This document shows positions 50,681-59,291 of a stretch of DNA of 64,000 nt, piece by piece. The position numbers and the translations under genes were made by a program. A model generated the notes under the pieces. The model ran no database searches, had not been told where the DNA came from, and worked only from the letters and a program-made list of their open reading frames with translations. Position 1 is the stretch's first letter. The number at the start of each line of letters is the position of its first letter. Location of the stretch: contig NZ_JAVRBG010000014.1 of the NCBI RefSeq assembly GCF_031845265.1, positions 26,786-90,785 of the forward strand. The letters run 5' to 3'. The stretch is from Mesonia ostreae. Its GTDB lineage: Bacteria; Bacteroidota; Bacteroidia; Flavobacteriales; Flavobacteriaceae.

Positions 50681-53600
50681 ATGCTCAAAAAACTCTCTCT
50701 TTTAATTTTTTGTTTATGTTTTAGCTCCACTGTTTTCGCTCAAAAAAAATTTGATCGATGGTGGGACAAAGTAGAACAGGATGAAAGAGCAGGCTTTTCT
50801 ATGGATGCTTTTGAAAAGTCTCAAAAGATATTGAAGAAAGCTAATAGAAAAGAAAACCCGCATCAGTTTATAAAGGCATTTTTATATGTAGAGAAATTTA
50901 AACTACTTTTAAAAGATAATAGTATAGAGGAAGTGTATCAAGATTTTACGAGAGAGATTGAGAAACAATCTTTTCCTGTAAAGAATATTTTATCTTCTTA
51001 TTTAGCCGAAAGCTTAACGCAATATTATAATCAACATCGCTATCGTATTCAAAACCGTACAAAAATTGATAGTCTAGAAAACAAGTTTACCACTTGGGAC
51101 CAAGAAACTTTTCAAAAAAATATTGATGCTTATTATGAGCTATCTTTAATGCATAAAGATGAGCTTATAAAAATTCCGTTAAGCGATTACAAAGAAATTC
51201 TCTCTTATGGTGATAATTATGATCGTTTTAAAAGTAGTCTTTTAGATCTTTTAGCGTTTCGATATCTTAAAGCTATAGAACCGGTTCAAAATTATGATTT
51301 TTCAGGAAGCAATTTTATTTTAGATAACCTTGATTTTTTTGGTCTTCCAACTAAATTTAGTCAGCTTCAATTAAAGACAGAAAATACCTCTTCCAAACGC
51401 TTTAAAAGTCTAAAAATATATCAAACTTTAATGCAGGCTCATTTACAAGAAAACAACAGTCTTTCGGTTTGTATTGTTACGCTAGACCGATTCAAATTCT
51501 TGGCAGAACATGGAAATTACGAAGACAACCAATCCGAATACCTAAAAGCATTAAAAAATTACTTAGCAAATACCACTTCAGAAGAAGAAAAAGTCTGGAT
51601 TGCCTATCATCTTGCTAAATTTTATACTGAAAATGCAGATAGAAAAAAACATCACAATTACCCACTAAAAGCATTAGCGCAAATTGAATACATTTTATCT
51701 TTAGAGGGAAACACTATTCCTGAAAGAGAAGCCCTAAAACTAAAAAAGAAAATTAATTCTAGTACATTCTCTGCCTCAACGCAGCAAAGCCCTTTACCTA
51801 ATCATCCCATTTTAACGCAGATTAAAGCCAAAAACATAGATTCCTTATATGTATCTGTATACAAAATTTCCACAGCGGATTATAGTTATCACAAAAGAGA
51901 TAGTCTTGTAAAAAAAACACTAGAAACGCAAGAAGCAATTCATACAGAATCTTTTAAAATTCCAAATACAGATCCGTATTATGTTTACAGCACCGAGTTT
52001 TTATCTACGCCCTTAAAATCTGGACAATATTTACGTGTGTTTAGCACTACAGAAAATTTAGATATAAAAAAAGATAGGTATGAATATCATCTCATACATA
52101 TTACCGATTTAGCCTATAACTTGTATGATTATGATAACCAACAGCATTTGTATGTACACAGCAAAAAAACAGGCTTACCACTTTCTAAAGTTAATGTAAA
52201 CATCCTTGGCAATGAAGAATATATAACAGATGAGAAAGGCTTTGTGGTGTTAAGCGGAAAGGATAAGAACTATTCTAAAAAAATGTTATTGATTAAAGGT
52301 GAAGACAGTTTGAGAAGCAGCGTAAGATTCTCAAAAAAATATGAAAAAGACACTCAAGATGCTGGAGATATAAGAATTCATATTTTGACCGATCGTAGCA
52401 TTTATAGACCTGGACAAACTCTGTATTATAAGGTAATTCTTTCCTTTCAGAATGAAAAGGAGAGAAAAGTGCTTTCCAATCAAAAGCTATATCTATTGTT
52501 AAAAGACCCTAACCACAACAAAGTGCAAGAAATAAATTTAATCACTAATGAATTCGGATCGGCATCGGGAGAACTAATTATTCCTGATAATAAACTTACG
52601 GGAAGCTACCGGTTATTAGTAGACGAATCTTTTGATGATGACTCTCTCACCAATCGCTCCAATTTCTACGAACAATCCACCACGATAAGCGTGGAAGAAT
52701 ACAAGCGTCCTACTTTTGAAGTGGAGCTTCTTTCACTAGATTCTACTTATTTTTTAAACGACTCTATTTCATTAAAGGGAAAAGCCGCTGCTTTCTTTGG
52801 CGGTAATCTTAGCAACGCAAAGGTAAAGTATGAAATTAACCGCTCGTTAAATCGCAATAAGCTGTATAGACAAAGCTCTAGGTTTATTCCGGTAGAAAGT
52901 ACGAGAATAGCTTCAGGGACGGTTACTACGAACGACAAAGGAGAGTTTGCGCTTGATTTTAAAGCGGCTCCAGATAGTCTTGTCGCTCAAAAATTTAAGC
53001 CTGTATTTACGTATTCTATCTCCACTTCTATCACCGATATTAATGGGGAAACACAATTCCAAAGAAAGCAACTTAAATTTGGTTATCACGCTGGCGAAGT
53101 ACAAATTATATCTCCGCGACAAATTCAGCTGCAAGAAGACCAAAAACTGAGACTCTTGGCAAAAGATTTTAATGATAAACCTATAAAAGTTTCGGGACAG
53201 CTCTTGGTATATCAATATCAAACACCTCAACGAATCATTCACAATCGGCCTTGGAAAACTCCAGATATTCAGCGTATTCCTAAAGAAAAATTTTTGCAAC
53301 ATTATCCTTATTTTGCTTACGATAGTCTAGATGTAAAAGCACATTGGCAAAAAGAGATTGTAAAAACTATCGATCTCAACTTTGAAGATCAGATAGAATT
53401 TGATTACAATAATTGGAAGAACGAGCTTAGTTCTGGTGAATATTTACTTCAGTTTAAAGGAAAAGATGAATTAGAGGATAGCATTACCACTTCTCTAGCT
53501 CTACAATTGCGTAATACGAAAGATGAAGACAATTTAAAAAATACAGAATTTGTGACCTTCTCTTCTGAAGTGGAGAAAAGGAAAAAAAAGAATCTTATTA

Positions 53601-56600
53601 AAGCTCATTTTTATACTCCCATAGAAGGTTTAAACATCCTTTTGGAAGTGAATTATTCTGAAAAGCTTCAGTTAAAAAAATACATTCAGCTTCAAAAGGG
53701 AGATAATATAATTGCTATAGAAGTTGCTAAAAACATAGAAAATGTTGGGTTGAGATACGCTTTAACTACTCAAGGAATTTCGCAACAACAAACAGAATCT
53801 GTTTCTATTCCTAAAAAGAAAAAGGAGGAAAAGACACTTCAGTTTGAAGTAATGAGCTTTAAAGACAAATTGAAACCTGGAAACGAAGAAACTTGGGAGT
53901 TAAAAGTAGTAGATCAAAATAACAAAGCTGCAGAGGTAGAAGTTTTGGCAAGCATGTACGACGCTTCTCTAGATCAATTTAAAGCACACGATTGGAGTCC
54001 TCAATTATACCAAGAAAGAAATAAACGTACTAATTATTACTTTCCCAACCTAAGACAACAATATGCTGACGTAGAAGATGAGGCTTCTAGCCGAAGGAAA
54101 AACTTTAAACTTCTTAATTATTTTTTCTTTTCTAAGCTAAGATATACCAATCTACAGCATTTTGGATATCATTTTACAAATACAGGCTATCATCAAAAAA
54201 TCTATACCAATTCTCTCATTCAAAAAAATAGTAACCACGAAAATAAAATTGTAGGTTGGGTTAGAGATGATCAAGGATTACCGCTTCCTGGAGTAAACAT
54301 TATTTATAAAGGAACCTCACAAGGAACACAAACCGATTTTGAAGGAAAATTTATTTTGGACTTTATACCAAATCTAACTTTAATTTTTTCTTATATAGGT
54401 TTTAATACACAAGCTATACAAGTAGACCAGCCACAAAAACTAGAAGTGATGATGGAAGCGGGAAATGCTTTAGAAGATGTAACTATTACTGTTTTAGGCA
54501 CTAAACGAAGAAAAGACGAGCTGCTAGCTGCCAACCAAATAGTAACTATGGAAGATTTAATGACTGCTAACAACCCAAATGCGGTAAAAGGTTTAGCCGG
54601 TAAAGTTTCAGGATTACAAATACAATCAACTTCTAATGGAGGCACCTATATTGTTTTAAGAGGAAACCGGTCATTAAGTGGAAATAAAAAGGCCTTAATT
54701 GTGATAGATGGCATTATTGCAACTGACGAGGATTTTAAAGCTATGGATCCCAATCTCATAAGCAATATTAATACAATTAGAGGTAACAATGGAGCCGCTC
54801 TTTATGGAAGTCAGGGTGCCAACGGAGTAATTTCTATTACCACTAAAAAAGCGGTTAAAGAGTTACAGCAAGTACAAACCCGTACCAATTTGCAGGAGAC
54901 TGCTTTCTTCTTTCCGCAGTTAAAAACCAATAAGAAAGGAGAAATCAGTTTTACCTTTAAAAGTCCGGAAGCTTTGACGCGTTGGAAGTTTCAGGCCTTT
55001 GCTCACGATAAAAATCTACATCAGGCGAAGTTAGATTTAACCAGTATGACGCAAAAAGACCTCAATATAATTCCTAATTTACCACGCTTTTTTAGAAGTA
55101 AGGATAGTATTATTATTTCCGCCAAGGTGAATAATCTAGCCGATAAAAGCCTTAACGGAATTATTCAACTAGAATTTACTGATGAACTTACTCAAGAAAA
55201 AATACCGCTTATAGTAGATGCTTCTTCCGTAAAGAATTTCAGCATTCCTTCTAAAGGAAATACCGAAGTCAACTGGAAGTTAGCCATCCCCGAAGGATTA
55301 TCTGCAGTACGTTATCGCATTGTTGCCAAAGCAGGAAATTTTTCTGATGGAGAAGAAAATGTGATTCCGGTGCTTACCAACCGCATATTTATCACCGAGA
55401 GTCTACCCATTTGGCTCAATCCCAAAGAGTCCAAATCGTTTAGCTTAGAGAATCTCAAAAACAATAAGTCTCCTACTCTAGAGAATCATCAACTTATTTT
55501 TGAATATACCAGCAATCCTGTTTGGACCGCCATTAAAGCTCTTCCTTACATGGTGGAATATCCTTATGAATGCTCTGAACAAACTTTTGCTCGTTTTTTT
55601 GCTAATAATCTTGCCGAATTTCTTCTTAAACAAAATCCCGAGATTCAATCGGTTTTAAAAGAATGGGAGAAAAATGAGAGCTTAATCTCTGAGCTTAACA
55701 AGAATGAAGAACTCAAAAATATTCTTATTCAAGAAACGCCTTGGTTAAAAACGGCGCAATCGCAAGAAGAGCAGCAAAAGAGACTTGCTGAATTACTCGA
55801 TGCGAAAAAAGCAAGCGACAGAGCACAAAAGACCTTAGTTAAACTACAACAAATGCAATTGCGTTCTGGTGCTTTTTCTTGGTTTACTGGAGGGCGAGAA
55901 AATCTTTCTATCTCCTTATACATTTTAATAAGTATGGAAAGGTTGGAAAACATCAATCCAGCGCTTTCTGACGTTTCTAAATACCAAAAAATTAAAAGTA
56001 AATTAATTAATTACCTAGATAAGAAATTCTTAAAAACCGAGGCGGAGGATTATTCTAGTTTTGAACTTCATTATCTTTATGCACGCAGCTTTGAAAAAGC
56101 TCAGTCTAAACCAGAAATGAAAAAGTATGGTGATGAATTGCTGAAGCATTACCAAGAGGACTGGCTGAGTTTATCCATACAATCGAAGGTGACGCTTGCC
56201 ATCGTTGCACATCGTTTTGAAGATGAAAAATTAGCGAAAAGCATTCTAGAATCATTAAAACAAAACGCGGTAATCAATTCTAACTACGGAATGTATTGGA
56301 AAGAACTCACCAATAGCTATGCTTGGTTTAATGACGCTATTGCCACGCAAGCATTAGCGATGGAAGCTTTTAATGAGATTGAAAAGAGCGAAGAAAACAT
56401 TCAGCAATTAAAAACTTGGTTATTGCGAAACAAAAAAACCGAAGCTTGGAAATCTACCAAAGCCACTACCGAAGCTATTTATGCACTCTTAACTTACGGC
56501 ACAAATACTGCTGAAGTAGAATTCCCCTCCATTAATATAGGAGACAAAAAAATCACTCCCAAATCTATCGAAGCGAAAACAGGATACTTTAAAACTTCTT

Positions 56601-57148
56601 TTTCTACGGAAGAAATTACGCCAAAAATGGCGCAAGTTGAAATTAATAATACATCAGAAACTGCACAATACGGCGGACTATATTGGCAATATTTTGAAGA
56701 GTCAGATCAAATTAAAGGAAATCAGCAAGAGCAAATCTCTATTCAGAAGAACTTGTATAAAAAAGTAGAAACCAACGAGGGAAGCACCTTAGAACCCATA
56801 AATGGACAAAATTTAAACTTAGGCGATATGCTGGTAGTCCGATTGGTGATTACTGCAAAAGAATCGTTTAGTTTTATGCACTTAAAAGATATGCGAGCGG
56901 CAGGTTTAGAGCCTGTTGATGTGATTTCAAAATATAAATACCAAGATGGCTTGGCATTTTACCAAAGCACCAAAAATGTAGCTACCCACTTTTTCTTTGA
57001 CAATCTAAGAAAGGGAACTTATGTGCTTGAGTACAGCCTAAAAGTGAATACTAAAGGAGATTTCTCTAATGGAACGATAAGACTTCAAAGTTTATATGCG
57101 CCAGAATTTTCGGTACAAACTAAAGGAACTCGACTAGAAGTGAAGTAA
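50681..57148 (+). CDS. Alpha-2-macroglobulin family protein with inserted CarboxypepD_reg and TonB plug domains
   Basis: A 2155-residue secreted protein (signal peptide 1-21; no lipobox). Order: helical N-terminal region to about 370; macroglobulin-like domains, with MG2 near 560-670 (SIYRPGQTLYYKV); an insert at about 1188-1392; the A2M core from about 1405 (LTRWKFQAFAHDK); and a thioester domain with CSEQ (Cys1631, Gln1634) in YPYECSEQTF. A bacterial A2M is thought to trap attacking proteases in the periplasm. The insert is a full SusC-type N-terminus: KIVGWVRDDQGLPLPGVNI then a plug ending AALYGSQGANGVISITTK, with no barrel. It lies where the bait region would be expected. No stop or frameshift interrupts it. 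Confidence 0.9.
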   Translation: MLKKLSLLIFCLCFSSTVFAQKKFDRWWDKVEQDERAGFSMDAFEKSQKILKKANRKENPHQFIKAFLYVEKFKLLLKDNSIEEVYQDFTREIEKQSFPVKNILSSYLAESLTQYYNQHRYRIQNRTKIDSLENKFTTWDQETFQKNIDAYYELSLMHKDELIKIPLSDYKEILSYGDNYDRFKSSLLDLLAFRYLKAIEPVQNYDFSGSNFILDNLDFFGLPTKFSQLQLKTENTSSKRFKSLKIYQTLMQAHLQENNSLSVCIVTLDRFKFLAEHGNYEDNQSEYLKALKNYLANTTSEEEKVWIAYHLAKFYTENADRKKHHNYPLKALAQIEYILSLEGNTIPEREALKLKKKINSSTFSASTQQSPLPNHPILTQIKAKNIDSLYVSVYKISTADYSYHKRDSLVKKTLETQEAIHTESFKIPNTDPYYVYSTEFLSTPLKSGQYLRVFSTTENLDIKKDRYEYHLIHITDLAYNLYDYDNQQHLYVHSKKTGLPLSKVNVNILGNEEYITDEKGFVVLSGKDKNYSKKMLLIKGEDSLRSSVRFSKKYEKDTQDAGDIRIHILTDRSIYRPGQTLYYKVILSFQNEKERKVLSNQKLYLLLKDPNHNKVQEINLITNEFGSASGELIIPDNKLTGSYRLLVDESFDDDSLTNRSNFYEQSTTISVEEYKRPTFEVELLSLDSTYFLNDSISLKGKAAAFFGGNLSNAKVKYEINRSLNRNKLYRQSSRFIPVESTRIASGTVTTNDKGEFALDFKAAPDSLVAQKFKPVFTYSISTSITDINGETQFQRKQLKFGYHAGEVQIISPRQIQLQEDQKLRLLAKDFNDKPIKVSGQLLVYQYQTPQRIIHNRPWKTPDIQRIPKEKFLQHYPYFAYDSLDVKAHWQKEIVKTIDLNFEDQIEFDYNNWKNELSSGEYLLQFKGKDELEDSITTSLALQLRNTKDEDNLKNTEFVTFSSEVEKRKKKNLIKAHFYTPIEGLNILLEVNYSEKLQLKKYIQLQKGDNIIAIEVAKNIENVGLRYALTTQGISQQQTESVSIPKKKKEEKTLQFEVMSFKDKLKPGNEETWELKVVDQNNKAAEVEVLASMYDASLDQFKAHDWSPQLYQERNKRTNYYFPNLRQQYADVEDEASSRRKNFKLLNYFFFSKLRYTNLQHFGYHFTNTGYHQKIYTNSLIQKNSNHENKIVGWVRDDQGLPLPGVNIIYKGTSQGTQTDFEGKFILDFIPNLTLIFSYIGFNTQAIQVDQPQKLEVMMEAGNALEDVTITVLGTKRRKDELLAANQIVTMEDLMTANNPNAVKGLAGKVSGLQIQSTSNGGTYIVLRGNRSLSGNKKALIVIDGIIATDEDFKAMDPNLISNINTIRGNNGAALYGSQGANGVISITTKKAVKELQQVQTRTNLQETAFFFPQLKTNKKGEISFTFKSPEALTRWKFQAFAHDKNLHQAKLDLTSMTQKDLNIIPNLPRFFRSKDSIIISAKVNNLADKSLNGIIQLEFTDELTQEKIPLIVDASSVKNFSIPSKGNTEVNWKLAIPEGLSAVRYRIVAKAGNFSDGEENVIPVLTNRIFITESLPIWLNPKESKSFSLENLKNNKSPTLENHQLIFEYTSNPVWTAIKALPYMVEYPYECSEQTFARFFANNLAEFLLKQNPEIQSVLKEWEKNESLISELNKNEELKNILIQETPWLKTAQSQEEQQKRLAELLDAKKASDRAQKTLVKLQQMQLRSGAFSWFTGGRENLSISLYILISMERLENINPALSDVSKYQKIKSKLINYLDKKFLKTEAEDYSSFELHYLYARSFEKAQSKPEMKKYGDELLKHYQEDWLSLSIQSKVTLAIVAHRFEDEKLAKSILESLKQNAVINSNYGMYWKELTNSYAWFNDAIATQALAMEAFNEIEKSEENIQQLKTWLLRNKKTEAWKSTKATTEAIYALLTYGTNTAEVEFPSINIGDKKITPKSIEAKTGYFKTSFSTEEITPKMAQVEINNTSETAQYGGLYWQYFEESDQIKGNQQEQISIQKNLYKKVETNEGSTLEPINGQNLNLGDMLVVRLVITAKESFSFMHLKDMRAAGLEPVDVISKYKYQDGLAFYQSTKNVATHFFFDNLRKGTYVLEYSLKVNTKGDFSNGTIRLQSLYAPEFSVQTKGTRLEVK

Positions 57149-57171
57149 TGTAACTATAATAAGGAAGTAAA

Positions 57172-57693
57172 TTATTTTTCGGGAGGGAAATTTTCCAGTG
57201 CTTTTTTAGCAATTTCTAAGAAAGCTTCTTCCCGTTCTTTCGGCGAAAGCTCTCTATCAAATTTAGATTCTACTACGGCTTGCCAAAAAAGTTCATCATT
57301 AAGTGCATTGGTAAATTCTATGGTAAGACTTATAAACTGCTTGATTCCTCCAAGTGGGATTCCGCCAGATATTCCGCCTCGAACAGCTCCGCCTCCACTA
57401 CCAACACCTATTCCTATTGTATTGTTATTGCGTTCTTCAAAAAATTCGGCATAAAAATTGATTCTAAAATCAGAATTTTCACTTTGTTGGTAGCCTTGAT
57501 TCTTCAAGGATTTAGACAAACTTTGCATAAATCGTTCTTCGTCTAATTCGCTAAGTCCAGATTCTATATTGGTGTAATAAGAAAAATTTTGGCATTGCTC
57601 AAAGTCCATTTTTTCATCGTAGTCGTAGAAAGCTTTGGGTCCGCCACAAGAGATCAAACTTATCATACCCAGAAAAAAGAATAGCTGCTTCAT
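57172..57693 (-). CDS. DUF4136 lipoprotein
   Basis: A 173-residue lipoprotein with lipobox LISC (C16) after a short hydrophobic stretch. The DUF4136 pattern is visible: the N-terminal DYDEKMDFEQCQNFSYYTN, the DFRINFYAEFFEERNN strand, a glycine-rich loop (GIGVGSGGGAVRGGISGGIPLGG) and the C-terminal ISLTIEFTNALNDELFWQAVVES. The domain occurs in outer-membrane-associated lipoproteins of unknown function. It is tail to tail with the alpha-2-macroglobulin-like gene. A repeat copy (57715-57913) lies just upstream of its start. Confidence 0.88.
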   Translation of the reverse strand: MKQLFFFLGMISLISCGGPKAFYDYDEKMDFEQCQNFSYYTNIESGLSELDEERFMQSLSKSLKNQGYQQSENSDFRINFYAEFFEERNNNTIGIGVGSGGGAVRGGISGGIPLGGIKQFISLTIEFTNALNDELFWQAVVESKFDRELSPKEREEAFLEIAKKALENFPPEK

Positions 57694-57714
57694 AGTTTAA
57701 TATTTAATTAAAAT

Positions 57715-57913
57715 TAGTCGTATCCGACTAAGATGTTAGACCGCTCCGCTTTTAGATAATAGAAGTTAGATTTAATCTCAACAAAATAGTAGAAAATAGC
57801 TTAAATTTTAGAATTATTAGCATCATTTAGGAAGTAAAGTGCAATTCTACAAATACTTCATTTTTCAATTTCATTATTAAAACTGCTATCACTTTCAATG
57901 TTTTAACCGAACA
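57715..57913. repeat. Intergenic repeat, copy A
   Basis: A non-coding segment in the 280-bp gap between obgE and the DUF4136 gene, related to copy B at 59013-59257. It starts with an imperfect-loop palindrome TAGTCG...CGACTA (6-bp stem). Then come AAGATGTTAGACC, GCTTTTAGATAATAGAAGTT and a more diverged A/T-rich part ending near TAACCGAACA. No promoter consensus or reading frame is clear. Confidence 0.75.
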
Positions 57914-57973
57914 ACACTAATTAAAAATACTAAAAATAAAGCAGCTACTTATGATGTAACGTATTCTTAACAG

Positions 57974-58993
57974 TTAATCTTTTTGCAAAGGCTCTTTATT
58001 TAAGACTTCCCAAAGCGTATCTTTTAATTTTTGTAAACCTTGCTGGGCTACAGAAGATATAAATACATAAGGAACTTTCTTAAATGCTTTTGCTACTTCT
58101 TTTTCTAATTCTACTCTCAATTCTTCATCGAGCATATCACTTTTAGAAATAGCCAAAACACGATCTTTATCCAATAATTCTGGATTATAACGTCTTAACT
58201 CATCCAGTAAAATTTCATATTGTTCTTCGATGCTTTCCACATCACAAGGCACTAAAAACAATAAGGTAGAGTTTCTTTCAATATGTCTTAAGAAACGATA
58301 TCCTAGACCTTTTCCTTCTGCTGCACCTTCAATAATTCCGGGAATATCTGCCACTATAAACGACTTATAGTCTCTGTATTCTACAATCCCTAGATTCGGT
58401 TTTAAGGTCGTAAACTCATAATTCGCTATTTTTGGCTTTGCGGAAGTAATCACAGAAAGCAATGTAGATTTTCCAGAATTAGGAAAACCAACCAAGCCTA
58501 CATCTGCTAAAACTTTTAATTCTAAGGTAATATCTCGTTCTTCACCATCTACTCCTGGCTGAGCGTAACGAGGCGTTTGGTTGGTAGACGATTTAAAGTG
58601 CCAGTTTCCACGACCTCCCATGCCACCTGCAGCAATAATAATTTCTTGTTCATCATCAACCACCTCTGCGATGATTTCTTCGGTCTCTGTATCTCTAACC
58701 ACAGTTCCTAAAGGTACATCTACATAAGCATCTTCTCCATCTGCTCCTGTACTTCGTTGCTTAGAGCCATGTTCACCGTGCGTGGCTTTGATATGTCTCT
58801 TAAATGTAAATTCGTGAAGCGTCCAAAGGTTTTTATTTCCGCGTAAAATTACGTGTCCGCCGCGACCACCATCTCCTCCATCTGGACCTCCTTTATCGAT
58901 GTACTTCTCACGGTGCAAGTGCATAGAACCTTTTCCTCCTTTTCCGGAAGTAACGTGCAACTTTACATAGTCTATAAAATTTCCTTCTCTCAT
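57974..58993 (-). CDS. obgE: GTPase Obg
   Basis: Essential P-loop GTPase linked to late 50S assembly and stress signalling. The 339 residues have the glycine-rich Obg domain (YVKLHVTSGKGGKGSMHLHRE, then GGMGGRGNWHFKSS) and the G domain with P-loop GFPNSGKS (169-176), G3 DIPGIIEG and NKxD-like SKSDML. The C-terminal extension of E. coli Obg is absent, as usual outside Proteobacteria. It is flanked on both sides by copies of the same intergenic repeat. Order with hpt-adk upstream is, as I recall, common in Flavobacteriia. Confidence 0.96.
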   Translation of the reverse strand: MREGNFIDYVKLHVTSGKGGKGSMHLHREKYIDKGGPDGGDGGRGGHVILRGNKNLWTLHEFTFKRHIKATHGEHGSKQRSTGADGEDAYVDVPLGTVVRDTETEEIIAEVVDDEQEIIIAAGGMGGRGNWHFKSSTNQTPRYAQPGVDGEERDITLELKVLADVGLVGFPNSGKSTLLSVITSAKPKIANYEFTTLKPNLGIVEYRDYKSFIVADIPGIIEGAAEGKGLGYRFLRHIERNSTLLFLVPCDVESIEEQYEILLDELRRYNPELLDKDRVLAISKSDMLDEELRVELEKEVAKAFKKVPYVFISSVAQQGLQKLKDTLWEVLNKEPLQKD

Positions 58994-59012
58994 GTTAACT
59001 TCTCTTATAAAA

Positions 59013-59257
59013 TAGTCGTGTCCGACTAAGATGTTAGACCTGCCCGTACCGAAGAGGTACGTTCGGGCTGGCCGCTACGCTTTTAGATAATAGAAGTTAG
59101 ATTTAATTCCAACCATTTATCCAGCAATAACTTAATTTATAAATATTATTTAATTTCAGAATTATAAGTCTAATATAAAAGGTGAAACTCTACACATACT
59201 TTTTTTCTCAATTCCATTACTAAGACTACTAGAGATCTTTAAAGTGCTAACCAAACA
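59013..59257. repeat. Intergenic repeat, copy B
   Basis: Second copy of the repeat in the 298-bp gap between the HPRT-Adk gene and obgE, in the same orientation as copy A. It has the TAGTCG...CGACTA palindrome, AAGATGTTAGACC and GCTTTTAGATAATAGAAGTT. Unlike copy A it carries a 33-bp insert (59041-59073) that can fold into an imperfect hairpin (GCCCG-TACC with GGTA-CGGGC, 4-base bulge). The 3' part aligns more loosely with copy A (AACTCTACACATACTT against AATTCTACAAATACTT). Confidence 0.75.
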
Positions 59258-59291
59258 TGAATAAGCACGGTGCAAAAACACCATTCAATTA

